A stretch of 49,783 nucleotides of DNA from Pseudovibrio flavus. GTDB taxonomy: Bacteria > Pseudomonadota > Alphaproteobacteria > Rhizobiales > Stappiaceae. Positions within the stretch are counted from its first letter, which is position 1. Every line of letters begins with the position of its first letter. The stretch covers positions 1-49,783 of the forward strand of contig NZ_SMMA01000058.1 of assembly GCF_009711345.1 (NCBI RefSeq), given 5' to 3'. Below are positions 34,501 to 44,154 of the stretch, piece after piece. The notes beneath the pieces were generated by a model. It had not been told where the DNA came from. It ran no database searches and worked only from the letters and a program-made list of their open reading frames with translations. The position numbers and the translations under genes were made by a program.

Positions 34501-35895
34501 TCAGGCCTGTTGCTTGCTCCATGCGCTCAAGATCCGGTCTTTTTGACCACGGGACTTAATTTGCTCCAACAAACTAGTGGGAATGCCGAGTTCTCTTGCT
34601 CGCGACAAACGCGGAGGAACTTCTTCCAGAGCACCAAGGCTGTTGATCCGGTTTTCGATGAGCATTCGCGTTGCTGAAATAGCCGCCACCTGCCGGCCTT
34701 CCCGAGTGTAAAAATTGCCCCTTACCTGAATGGTTGCCGCCAGCGCTTTCTCCAAATCCGCAAGCAGCTCTCTATCCGGTGGTGAAGGTCTGTTCCAAAA
34801 TGCATCCAGACCATCTTGGAATGTTATTCCCTCAACGTCATAGAGGGCAATTCCTAGAATTTTGACAGGACACATCAACCGCAACGCATGTAAGCCTGTG
34901 GTGCTATTAACCATTATTGCCCCGCTCGCATGCTTGAGAAGGGTGGTAAGGTTGCCTCCATCGATCACATGAACGCGTCTTTTTACCCCGTAGGCCTTAG
35001 CTGTTTTCTTGATCAAGCTCACCCACGGTTCAATGCCGTTATCAAGCGGATGAACCTTGAAAACCAGCCGCTGCGCTTTAGGGGCCGAGCGGGCAAAGCT
35101 CTCCAGTACCAGTTCTATCGCCTCGCCCAAATGATCAAACTGCGAGTTATATCGAAGCTGATAATCGCTCTGAAGTTGCAGCGGAAATACGAAATAGCTT
35201 GCGCCGCTTTCGATCACATCTTCAATAAGCATGTTTGCCGCCCTGTTCTTCCGGTTCGAACGGAAAAGACGGGGTAAAATGCTCAAGTACTCCACGAGCG
35301 GATTGTAGTATTTATCGCGATCAAACCTCAAATAGGTCCAAAATAGAAAGAAATTGCTGAGGTTATAGACCACCTCCCCTACGGCTTCCTGCCAGAAGGG
35401 ATAGGGATACAAGGGACGAGAATCCATTTTGGGGCTATCGGCAGCAATGGCTCTGATCTTGTCTGCTGAGAGAGGGAAACGGGAGTACGCCCCCATTCCA
35501 TCCCTCTCCAGCGTTATCCAGTCAGGCCGCAAGTAACCAAATTCGTAGGCGTAACACGCGACGCCGATTTTTCGGCATAGCTCTAGAGCAGCTGCATGGT
35601 AGGGAAAACGGTCCTGATAATAGACAACATCTGTAATGCCGTGGTCTGCAATAAAGCCTTCCAGAAACTCAGGCCAATCATTCAAGCTACCGCGGTAACT
35701 CGTCGCCCTCTTATCATGCCAGAAAAGCCAATCACCGATGCATAGGTTAATTCGGTAAGTTCTAACGCCCCATGCTTCGCAATGGTTGGCCATATCCCGT
35801 GCAAAGAATGAGGGAGGTCCCTGTAGAAACAAGAAGGCACGTCCCTTTTTTAAAGGGCGTTTTTCTTCAACTGGCCGCTCGTTTTGTGCATTCAT
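34501..35895 (-). CDS. kpsS: KpsS-like capsule Kdo transferase, copy 2
   Basis: 464 residues, KpsS family and clear paralogue of the next gene. It has FLFLQGPPSFFARDMA, YRINLCIGDWLFWHDKRA, FGYLRPDWITLERDGMG, FPLQLQSDYQLRYNSQF, LVFKVHPLDNGIEPWV and MVNSTTGLHALRLMCPVKIL. The same histidine-proline and Asn-Ser-Thr motifs are present as in copy 1, so both appear active. A basic N-terminal tail is unique. It is the first transferase after the OPX gene. Two KpsS-type enzymes next to one KpsC-type enzyme is not the usual E. coli arrangement. Confidence 0.85.
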   Translation of the reverse strand: MNAQNERPVEEKRPLKKGRAFLFLQGPPSFFARDMANHCEAWGVRTYRINLCIGDWLFWHDKRATSYRGSLNDWPEFLEGFIADHGITDVVYYQDRFPYHAAALELCRKIGVACYAYEFGYLRPDWITLERDGMGAYSRFPLSADKIRAIAADSPKMDSRPLYPYPFWQEAVGEVVYNLSNFFLFWTYLRFDRDKYYNPLVEYLSILPRLFRSNRKNRAANMLIEDVIESGASYFVFPLQLQSDYQLRYNSQFDHLGEAIELVLESFARSAPKAQRLVFKVHPLDNGIEPWVSLIKKTAKAYGVKRRVHVIDGGNLTTLLKHASGAIMVNSTTGLHALRLMCPVKILGIALYDVEGITFQDGLDAFWNRPSPPDRELLADLEKALAATIQVRGNFYTREGRQVAAISATRMLIENRINSLGALEEVPPRLSRARELGIPTSLLEQIKSRGQKDRILSAWSKQQA

Positions 35896-35968
35896 GGGAA
35901 CTAAACCGACTATCCCTTTACAAGGCTGTAAGCATTAGTTTTTTCCGTCTGCCCGTTCCGCGCAATCC

Positions 35969-37096
35969 CTAGAAAAGCTCTAGGTTATTGACAGTGGCAA
36001 CATTGGAAAGCAGCGGCGCGAGAATTTGCAGAAATTTGCCAAACTCTGCCGTTGGATGTGAGGAAACGTAGAGAATATCCTTGTCGCGCATACTGAAAGA
36101 TCGCGCTTTAAGGTAACCGTTAGCCTGCCTAACATTGAGGCGGTAAATAACCGGCACCTTTCCGCCCTGCATGATCTCTCTTTGGGGCTGCAAGCGTTGT
36201 ACGAGAGATCTGTCCTCATAACGGAACAGGAAAACACCGGTCGGGTCTGCGCGATAATCTGAGAGCCCGCCAACAAGGGCAATAGCCTCTGCCAGCGAAA
36301 GCGACTTTGTTTTAAATGGAACCAACTGCTCACGCGCTACAGCGCCAAATGCCGAGAAGCTTCGAGGATGATAGGAAAGCAGGATATTATCGCCTGAGGC
36401 GACTTGAATGTTGTTTCGCGGATTTTCTATTAGTTCCTCAAAACGCGCTGTCCCGGACCTTCCCTGACGCTTGAGCGTTACAACCGTTTCATAGGTTGTT
36501 TTACTCGCGCCGCCTGCCTCTGCAACAATCTCCAAGAGCCTCGAACCTTGGCTACTTATCGGGTACCGGCCAGGCTTATTGACGTCGCCAACCACGACGA
36601 CCGAATTAGACCTGTTGCCCGTTAGGTGCACCACAACCTGCGGCTCAATCGCTTTACCTGTAAGCTGGCGCTGAATAACACTGCGAACGCCCTCTACGCT
36701 CAAGCCCTTTGCCCGTATTCGCCCTGCGTATGGAACGAAGATGAAACCGTTCTCATCCACTTGTGTTTCAACGCGGGATTTCTTTGAAGTCGCGGTAGAA
36801 AAAAGTCCGTCTTGCGCTGCTTCCCAGATACTGATGCTTAAGGAATCCCCTACCCCAAGGACCTGAGTGGCCCCTCTCTGCGGAACGCCGCCGAACTGCT
36901 CTGCAAAGCCCGCTGGCGCGTAATGGCGCAGGGTCTGGAGTGCTGCATCATCAAGTTCAACAAGCGCATAATTTGCCGTATATGCGTCTTCATTGACCTG
37001 CTCAGACGAAATAGCATAGGCGCTCGGACCATCATTTGGCAGCGCACTACAACCGGCAAGCATCAATGTAACGCAAACTAACCAATACCGCAGCAT
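35969..37096 (-). CDS. Polysaccharide export outer-membrane lipoprotein (OPX, Wza/KpsD type)
   Basis: A 375-residue OPX protein, probably the outer-membrane exit of this capsule. The lipobox is LAGC (Cys16). The polysaccharide biosynthesis/export domain reads LGVGDSLSISIWEAAQDGLF, VDENGFIFVPYAGRIRAKG, and the SLBB repeats include VVVVGDVNKPGRYPISSQGS and ALVGGLSDYRADPTGVFLFR. No membrane ABC components (KpsM, KpsT, KpsE) are in the window. It resembles RkpU of rhizobia. It starts the minus-strand operon ending with rkpH. Confidence 0.93.
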   Translation of the reverse strand: MLRYWLVCVTLMLAGCSALPNDGPSAYAISSEQVNEDAYTANYALVELDDAALQTLRHYAPAGFAEQFGGVPQRGATQVLGVGDSLSISIWEAAQDGLFSTATSKKSRVETQVDENGFIFVPYAGRIRAKGLSVEGVRSVIQRQLTGKAIEPQVVVHLTGNRSNSVVVVGDVNKPGRYPISSQGSRLLEIVAEAGGASKTTYETVVTLKRQGRSGTARFEELIENPRNNIQVASGDNILLSYHPRSFSAFGAVAREQLVPFKTKSLSLAEAIALVGGLSDYRADPTGVFLFRYEDRSLVQRLQPQREIMQGGKVPVIYRLNVRQANGYLKARSFSMRDKDILYVSSHPTAEFGKFLQILAPLLSNVATVNNLELF

Positions 37097-37615
37097 TCAC
37101 GCCCCACCGGCTTTCATTCTTCATTAATTCCGTAACAAAGAATGCCGATTCAGTATCCGTTAGCAACTAGAGCAAATTAACCCATTGAATTTACATAGGT
37201 TATTCAACTGCACATATACCCAATCAATTACACAGCAAACCCCAATATCAGCGCGTTATTTATTACAATTACAATAGCACTAGATCTTTGTAATGACACA
37301 GTAAGTCTATGAATTCACTAAAGAAAGCAGCTCTCCAAGGCGAACTCGTTTTTTTTATGGATAGAGAACAACTCTAAGAGGAAGCCAGTAGTACCGCTTC
37401 CCGCTATTAGATAGTGACACAGTTTCGCCTTAATCTACGCTGTTAACACTCTCACAAACCAAGTAGTTTCCATGGGTTTCACCCATTGTGAGGCGTTGCG
37501 TCTCAAATTATAAAATGTGCATGGAGGCGTTAACGCTCGCTTCACACTCTCGATGGGCTAACACCCTTTCCTGCGGTGCTCGGGCAGCTTTGACGCGTTT
37601 TTCGGGTCACTTACT
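37097..37615. other. Divergent intergenic region between OPX operon and tamA
   Basis: About 520 bases, AT-rich, holding the promoters of the capsule operon (minus) and tamA (plus). I see no hairpin terminator, operator or credible small gene in it. A frame starting at 37488 runs over tamA in another frame and lacks protein character. Confidence 0.4.
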
Positions 37616-39583
37616 TTGGAATGTGCTTTGGCGTACTGCCCTAATAAAAAACTGCTTAACAGGGCGGGAAAGCGTATCGCTGCGCTTTCCATGGCATTTA
37701 TTGCCTGCACATTTGTTGCTCCATACGAAGCCAATGCGTTTTCGTTGTTCGGTTTTCATTTGTGGGGTGAGAAGGAACCGGACCCGAGTGATTTCTCCCT
37801 GCCAGATCCGACGCCGTACACCGTAACCTTTACGGTTGAGGAAGCGCCGGAGGCAGAGGACAAGAAGCTTGTAAAAAAGCTAGAAAACAGCAGCCAGCTT
37901 GTATCCCAGGTTAAAAACCTGCCGTCCGGTGTTACTGGCTTGAAAGCACGCGCTCTTTCTGACTTTGAGCAGCTTGTGGCCCGCCTTTATGCTGCCGGCC
38001 ATTACGGCGGTCTTGTCTCCATCACAATCGACGGTGTTCCACTTCAGCAATCTCTTGAAGACCCTAAGGAGATTGAAGTCCGCCCTGTTCCGGTTAACAT
38101 CGTGGTTAAACCCGGCCCGCTATTCACATTCGGCACTGCCAATGTAACCTATGCAGGGCCTGTAACTTCGGAAGATCGGGTCCTGCCGGATGCTAGTAGC
38201 CTTGGTATTGTCGAGGGTGAGGCCGCGTTTTCTGCCAAGGTGCTTTCAGCCGAAAAGGCTGCATTGAAGGCGATGGCGGATAAGGGGTACCCGAAAGCTC
38301 AGATCGCACAGCGCAGCCTTGTTGCTGACCATAACTCCAATGAGCTGGACGTTACCTTGCGCGTAGAAAGCGGCCGCAAGGCGTTCTTTGGCCCTGTAAC
38401 GGTGGTTGGCGCGACAAAGGTCGATCCGGAATTCATCAAGGAATATGCTCTCATCCCAGAGGGCAAGCAGTTCGATGGCAAATTGCTGCAAGACTCAGAG
38501 CAGCGCCTCAGAGACCTTGAGGTGTTTGCAAGCCTTCGCATTCAGCCAATTGGCGAAATTCAGCCAGACGGCACTCTTCCGATCCAGATCAGTGTCGCAG
38601 AGCGACCGGAGCATGTTTTCGGCTTTGGTGCGAACTGGTCTAGCAATGAAGGTATTGGTGTTGAAGGATATTGGCGGCACCGTAACCTCTTTGGCCAAGC
38701 GGAAAAGCTGCAGCTTTCCGGCTCCGTCGGTAACATTGACTCCGCAGCTTCTGATGATCTGGAATATGATGTTCGCCTTGGCTTTGAAAAACCGGGCGCT
38801 TTTGGTCCAACAACGTCTTTCACCAGCTCTTTAGGTGCCAAGCAGGAAAATCCCGACAACTATCGCAGCCGCTCTATCAGCAGCGACTTCTTCTTTATCA
38901 AGCAGTTCGACGAGTTTCTTGAAGGACGGCTTGGCGGTGAACTCTACTTTGCCAACGAGGAAGATGTCTTTGGCATGCAGGATTACTTCCTGCTCGGAGT
39001 ACCGGGATACGTTGTTTACGATGACCGCAATGACAAGCTGAACCCGACCAAAGGTACATGGGCAACGGCGTTTGTAGAGCCTGCTTATGATGCCATTGGC
39101 AACTCGCCGCTGCTGTTCTCACGGCTTTCGGTTACAGGTTATTTGCCAATTGGTAAGGACGATCGATTTGTACTCGCTGGACGCGCTGCTACCGGCTCTA
39201 TCGTTGCCGAAAGGCTTACGCAAATACCGGCTGCAAGGCGGTTTTACCTTGGCGGCGGCGGTACCGTTCGCGGTTATGCCTATAAAAACATCGGCCCGCG
39301 AATTGGTGACGATGTAACGGGCGGACGATCGTTCATGTTGTTCAACGGCGAGCTACGCGCCCGTGTAACCGATAACTTTGGTGTTGTCGGCTTTATCGAT
39401 GCAGGTGCTGCGTACGATCCAATTCTACCGAACTTCAGCGAGCCGCTCAAAGTCGGCGTTGGTGGCGGCATTCGGTATTACACGCCTGTTGGCCCGCTTC
39501 GGTTGGATATCGGTGTACCTTTGGAACCGGATAACAACGACCCGAGTTTTGCCCTTTACGTTGGTATTGGTCAGGCATTCTAG
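37616..39583 (+). CDS. tamA: Outer-membrane assembly protein TamA
   Basis: Omp85-family protein, 655 residues, the outer-membrane half of the TamA-TamB translocation and assembly module. A signal-like start (about 10-42, ending near EANA) is followed by POTRA-type repeats (about 65-330) and a 16-strand barrel with the lid-loop motif VRGY (Arg552) and a C-terminal aromatic end YVGIGQAF. The frame begins with TTG; no better ATG upstream of the signal peptide exists, so the start is uncertain by some residues. tamB follows after 49 bases. Confidence 0.93.
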   Translation: MECALAYCPNKKLLNRAGKRIAALSMAFIACTFVAPYEANAFSLFGFHLWGEKEPDPSDFSLPDPTPYTVTFTVEEAPEAEDKKLVKKLENSSQLVSQVKNLPSGVTGLKARALSDFEQLVARLYAAGHYGGLVSITIDGVPLQQSLEDPKEIEVRPVPVNIVVKPGPLFTFGTANVTYAGPVTSEDRVLPDASSLGIVEGEAAFSAKVLSAEKAALKAMADKGYPKAQIAQRSLVADHNSNELDVTLRVESGRKAFFGPVTVVGATKVDPEFIKEYALIPEGKQFDGKLLQDSEQRLRDLEVFASLRIQPIGEIQPDGTLPIQISVAERPEHVFGFGANWSSNEGIGVEGYWRHRNLFGQAEKLQLSGSVGNIDSAASDDLEYDVRLGFEKPGAFGPTTSFTSSLGAKQENPDNYRSRSISSDFFFIKQFDEFLEGRLGGELYFANEEDVFGMQDYFLLGVPGYVVYDDRNDKLNPTKGTWATAFVEPAYDAIGNSPLLFSRLSVTGYLPIGKDDRFVLAGRAATGSIVAERLTQIPAARRFYLGGGGTVRGYAYKNIGPRIGDDVTGGRSFMLFNGELRARVTDNFGVVGFIDAGAAYDPILPNFSEPLKVGVGGGIRYYTPVGPLRLDIGVPLEPDNNDPSFALYVGIGQAF

Positions 39584-39632
39584 TCTTCTGCCATTGCGCA
39601 GATTTTAATAACCATTTTACGGAGCAATTTCC

Positions 39633-42600
39633 GTGTTGCTGATTAAGCGTTTGTTCTCGTTTATTTTTAAGGGCTTCGTTGCCTTGGTCTCGCTGCTTGG
39701 GCTTGTCTACGTCCTTGTTGTGGGCGCTGGCAGTTTCGAGCGGGGACAAGAGCTTACTGGACAATTGTTATCCGCGCTTATTCCAGATGTTACGATTGAG
39801 CGACCACGCATTGACTGGGCGCTGGATGTCGATGTGCACAAGGTCTCCGTTAGCGACGTAAAAGGCACTTGGCTGGAACTGCAAGGGCTGGATCTGGACT
39901 GGTCCCCTATTGCGCTCTTTAGCGGACAAGTGGTTGTCGACAAGCTAAGCGCACTCTCCGTCCGCGCCACAAGACGGCCAGAACCTAGCGCAGAGAAAGA
40001 ACCGTCAGGTGAGAATAAGTCATCACTTGAAGACTTTCTCATCATCCCTGTTGATCTGAAAGACGCTGAGATCAGCGAGATCATTCTGGACTCGCCAGTT
40101 CTTGGCGCGCCTGCCCTTTTGCGGGCAGATGCTGAAGCACGGCTTACCACAAAGCCGGAAAAGATTTCCGCCAAACTCAATGTTAGTAGACTGGACGAAA
40201 TCGAAGGGTTTCTGGCTGCTGATTTGACCTTCGCGCCAAACTCTCAGCTGCTTGATTTCGATGTTGAGGTATTTGAAGCCAAAGGTGGGTTGTTCGACGC
40301 GCTGACCAACGCTCAAAACGCTCCTTCTGTAAAGTTTAGCCTGACCGGAAACGGTCCGGTTGAGGACTGGAATAGTCAGCTTTCGCTTGCTTTGGATGGC
40401 AAGGAAACCGTGAGCGGTCAGGCACGGTTCCAGAAGCAGGATACAAACCGCCTCCTTACGGCTAACCTTAGTGGTGCGCTCGCGTTTTTGCTTCCTGAAA
40501 GCCTTGGCGAGTTGTTTGAAGGACAGACCGCGCTTGTCGCCGAGGTCCAACTTAGTGACAGCTTTGACGTACTGGAGGGGACGCTAAACCTTTCAACAAA
40601 CACGTTTTTTGCCAAGGCAAACGGCAATCATGACCCTGCCTCTGGCCGCCTTCTCGTCAACAGTACGCTGGAGACAAAGCTCGCAGATGGCCAAACACTT
40701 ACTATCCCACTAGAAAACAACGAGATTTCACTTGGTCGTGCATCCGCTACTTTCCATGCGGCAGGCCCGATTTCCGAAATTGATTGGGAAGTGAAGGTTG
40801 ATAGCCTAGGCGTTGCTGCACAGGGCGTATCGAGTGAATCTGTAACCCTATCTGCGAAGGGGCAGGACGCAAATCTCACGAAAGATCAAGGCCTTGTACC
40901 TTTTATAGTAGAGGGTGATGTAAAGGGCCTTTCCTATCAAAACGCTGACTTGCAGGCGCTGCCAACGTCAGCGCAGTTGCTAGCAGGAGGCCGCGCCTCT
41001 ATTGCTCAATCTGCCCTTTCTCTGGACCGGTTTGCGCTTGTTGCGCAGGATCTTGCAGTGCGGTTGGAAAATTCAACGCTTTCTCTTGCAGATAGCCGTA
41101 TTGAAGGCTCCCTCACCGCTTCCAAGCTGGACCGTTTTTCAAAAATCGCAAAGCGCGATTTTGGCGGTGATGTGCAAGCGCATTTTACTGTTACAGGTCC
41201 ACTTGCTGAAAAACAGGGACGGATTGAAACGCAGGTTACAGCCGAAGGTTTGAAGATTGGCTCAAAGGAACTTGATGGCCTGATCGACGGTGATACCAAG
41301 TTAGTGGTGGCTGCAAACATTGATGCCTCCCCCCCTGAAATCGAGAGGGCAACTGTCACCATTGAGCGGGCGCAGCTTGTTGGGCCGCATGCCCGCTTAA
41401 GCGTGCAAGGCAACGTGAATAACGGCGAAGCAGACGCAGGCTTAAGCGTTGAACTTTATGACCTAAACCGCATTGACCCACGCCTACAAGGTGCGCTTAC
41501 AGCCAACCTTGGTGTGCGCGGGCCGGTTCGCGCAGCCGATGTGGTGCTAAACGCCTCCACCAGCAACCTCGTTCTTAACGGTACAGCGGTTCCATCGTTG
41601 AAGGTTGAGGGCAATGCAAAAGCTGATCCAAAGGCACCCAACGGGCAATTGAACCTTTCCGGCATTATGAACGAGAGAGCCTTCTCGGTATCGGCAGTTC
41701 TTTCCAGTGAAGGTAAGAGCGCCGAGATCGGCTCCTTGATTGCCAAGGTCGGTGAGAACGAAGCCAGCGGCTCCTTCACCATTGCAGACATGAGCGCGTT
41801 GCCGACGGGTATTTCCGGCAACCTTACGATCAATGCTCCTGATCTTTCGCAGATCGCACCGCTGCTTTTGACAGAAGCGGAAGGCGCAATTACCGGATCG
41901 GTAAAGCTGGATGATAACTCCGGTTCTATCCTTGCAGACATTGATCTGCGAGCGAGCGATGTGAAAGTCGCTGACCTTGGCGTTGAAAGCATCGCCGCGC
42001 AAATCAATCTGGAAGACATTTTTGCGAAACCGCGCCTTGATGGTGAAGTGCTGGTTAGCGCTCTCAAGGCCGGTGAGTTTGTCGTCAACACCGTGAACTT
42101 CAACGCCAATACCAGCGGCGATACCATTGCCTTTGAGGGCAAGGCCGTTCTTGCGCAGGACGATCAGTTCGTCGCGCTGAATGGTGAACTCGCGACGCTG
42201 GATGACGGTGGCTTTACCCTCACGCTGAATGAGCTTGATGGCAGCTATGATGGCATCGACACAAAGCTTAACCAGCCAGCGCGGATTACGGTTGGCTCTG
42301 GGCAGCAGGCAATCGAAGCTCTCGTGTTAGAGCTGGGTGATGGCAGGCTTACTGTTTCGGGCTCCGCCGGTGAAAATTTGGATGTGAAGGCAGACCTTGC
42401 CAGCATTCCCGTAAGCCTTGCCAACGCGTTTGTGCCGGACCTTGCACTAGCGGGACAATTCAACGGCACTGCCACTGTGACGGGCCCTTCTTCCAACCCG
42501 CAGGCGCAGTGGTCCATTCAAGCATCCGGCCTTAATGCAGCGCCGCTTCGCCAGCAGGATATTCAGGCCGTTTCGATTGAAAGCACTGGCAGCTTTGCAA

Positions 42601-44015
42601 ACAACACTGTGAGCCAGCAGACGACGCTTTCCAACCCTGCAGGGCTGGATGTTCGCTCAAAAGGAACAATTACCTTGGGCTCTCCAGTCAGCATGGATGT
42701 TGACGTTGATGGCCGTGTTCCAATGTCCGTACTTAACGGCCCGCTGATCCGCTCTCGCGTTTCGGCAACAGGAGCAATCAATCTGGATGGCAAGGTTTCC
42801 GGCCGCCTTCCACTGCCTCAAATCAGCTTTGTCGCAGCACCGGATAATCTGGAGATTACCCAGCTCACCAGTGACCTTGTGCTGAAGAACTTTACCGGCC
42901 GTATCACCAGTGACGGCAAGGCTATTAAGCTTGAAAGCCTTGGCGCGGAATTTCTTGCGGGCGGTACGCTGAATGCCAACGGACAGGTCGATCTGGGCGA
43001 TGGTTTGCCAGCAGACATTACCCTCACCATAGACAAGGGCCGCTATATCAACGGTGATCTGGTCAACGCGCTTATCAACGCCGCGCTTGAGCTGAAAGGA
43101 CAGCTTGGCGGCAACGGAGCACCTGCAACTATTTCCGGTGAAGTGACCATTGAGCGGGCAGATATCGGCATCCCGACATCTCTTGGCACCTCAATCAATC
43201 CAGTAGGCGTCAAGCATGTTAACGCCCCTATTCCGGTTGCTAAGCAAGCACAGGAACTGGCCCGGGATGAAGGCCGCGGCTCTAGCGCGCAGGCGGAAAA
43301 CCAGAAGCAGAGCAAGCCGATTGCGCTCGATATTACAATGAACGCGCCGGGACAGATTTTCGTTCGTGGTCGTGGTTTGAACGCAGAGGTCGGCGGTGCT
43401 TTGACCGTTAAGGGCACCACCAACGATATTGAAACCGTTGGTCAGTTTTCGCTGCGCCGTGGCCGCTTTGATATCCTTTCAAAGCGCCTCACCTTCAGTC
43501 AGGGTGATGTTACCTTTGCCGGTACCTTCATTCCGTTCCTGGACTTTGCCGCTCAGACGACCACCAGCGAAGCCGAAGTGACGATCTCCATTACCGGTCC
43601 GGCGGATGAGCCAGTTATCACATTCAGCTCGGTGCCTGATTTGCCGCAGGATGAAATTCTGGCCCAGTTGCTGTTTGGCCAGTCGTCTACAGACCTGTCG
43701 CCTTTACAGCTTGCCCAGCTTGCTTCTGCCGTTGCAACGCTTTCTGGCGGGGGAACCGATGGCGCATTTTCCGCGCTGCGAAATTTGCTTGGCTTGAGTG
43801 ATATTGATGTGAGCGTTGACCCTGAGGGTAATGCGGAGCTTTCCGCTGGTACCTATATCAACGAGAACATCTATCTGGGCGTTACGCAGGATACGGGCGA
43901 TGGCAGCAACCGCGCCACGGTAGATATCGAGATCACCAAGAACCTGCGCCTCCGTGGTGAAGCAGATTCCAAGGGTGATACCAAAGCCGGTTTCTACTTC
44001 GAACGGGAATACTAG
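39633..44015 (+). CDS. tamB: Translocation and assembly module subunit TamB
   Basis: TamB, 1460 residues, spans the periplasm with a beta-helical bridge for lipid transport and outer-membrane protein assembly together with TamA. One N-terminal membrane segment (about 6-30), a long repetitive beta-strand-rich body, and the C-terminal DUF490 domain (about 1130-1460) with PGQIFVRGRGLNAEVGG, LRRGRFDILSKRLTFSQGDV and LPQDEILAQLLFGQS. GTG start with GGAG upstream. Length is typical for alphaproteobacteria. Confidence 0.96.
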   Translation: MLLIKRLFSFIFKGFVALVSLLGLVYVLVVGAGSFERGQELTGQLLSALIPDVTIERPRIDWALDVDVHKVSVSDVKGTWLELQGLDLDWSPIALFSGQVVVDKLSALSVRATRRPEPSAEKEPSGENKSSLEDFLIIPVDLKDAEISEIILDSPVLGAPALLRADAEARLTTKPEKISAKLNVSRLDEIEGFLAADLTFAPNSQLLDFDVEVFEAKGGLFDALTNAQNAPSVKFSLTGNGPVEDWNSQLSLALDGKETVSGQARFQKQDTNRLLTANLSGALAFLLPESLGELFEGQTALVAEVQLSDSFDVLEGTLNLSTNTFFAKANGNHDPASGRLLVNSTLETKLADGQTLTIPLENNEISLGRASATFHAAGPISEIDWEVKVDSLGVAAQGVSSESVTLSAKGQDANLTKDQGLVPFIVEGDVKGLSYQNADLQALPTSAQLLAGGRASIAQSALSLDRFALVAQDLAVRLENSTLSLADSRIEGSLTASKLDRFSKIAKRDFGGDVQAHFTVTGPLAEKQGRIETQVTAEGLKIGSKELDGLIDGDTKLVVAANIDASPPEIERATVTIERAQLVGPHARLSVQGNVNNGEADAGLSVELYDLNRIDPRLQGALTANLGVRGPVRAADVVLNASTSNLVLNGTAVPSLKVEGNAKADPKAPNGQLNLSGIMNERAFSVSAVLSSEGKSAEIGSLIAKVGENEASGSFTIADMSALPTGISGNLTINAPDLSQIAPLLLTEAEGAITGSVKLDDNSGSILADIDLRASDVKVADLGVESIAAQINLEDIFAKPRLDGEVLVSALKAGEFVVNTVNFNANTSGDTIAFEGKAVLAQDDQFVALNGELATLDDGGFTLTLNELDGSYDGIDTKLNQPARITVGSGQQAIEALVLELGDGRLTVSGSAGENLDVKADLASIPVSLANAFVPDLALAGQFNGTATVTGPSSNPQAQWSIQASGLNAAPLRQQDIQAVSIESTGSFANNTVSQQTTLSNPAGLDVRSKGTITLGSPVSMDVDVDGRVPMSVLNGPLIRSRVSATGAINLDGKVSGRLPLPQISFVAAPDNLEITQLTSDLVLKNFTGRITSDGKAIKLESLGAEFLAGGTLNANGQVDLGDGLPADITLTIDKGRYINGDLVNALINAALELKGQLGGNGAPATISGEVTIERADIGIPTSLGTSINPVGVKHVNAPIPVAKQAQELARDEGRGSSAQAENQKQSKPIALDITMNAPGQIFVRGRGLNAEVGGALTVKGTTNDIETVGQFSLRRGRFDILSKRLTFSQGDVTFAGTFIPFLDFAAQTTTSEAEVTISITGPADEPVITFSSVPDLPQDEILAQLLFGQSSTDLSPLQLAQLASAVATLSGGGTDGAFSALRNLLGLSDIDVSVDPEGNAELSAGTYINENIYLGVTQDTGDGSNRATVDIEITKNLRLRGEADSKGDTKAGFYFEREY

Positions 44016-44080
44016 GTATCTGCTGATAAGCGTGGGATCGACGGGCCCTTGAATTTGTAGATACCAGTGATGCAAACAAA

Positions 44081-44115
44081 AAAGCCCCGAGGCACGACAT
44101 GCGCCTCGGGGCTTT
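44081..44115. terminator. Bidirectional terminator between tamB and yeiH
   Basis: Perfect 13-base stem AAAGCCCCGAGGC/GCCTCGGGGCTTT with a nine-base loop. Runs of A before and T after let it work in both directions between two convergent genes. Confidence 0.9.
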
Positions 44116-44154
44116 GTTTCGTTTTGTGGCTAGTGGCCTAATTGGGCTCGAGAC

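Noticed and set aside
37488-37826. A 112-codon frame overlapping the start of tamA
   Set aside because: It runs over the TamA signal peptide in another frame and has no protein-like character; TamA itself is well supported.
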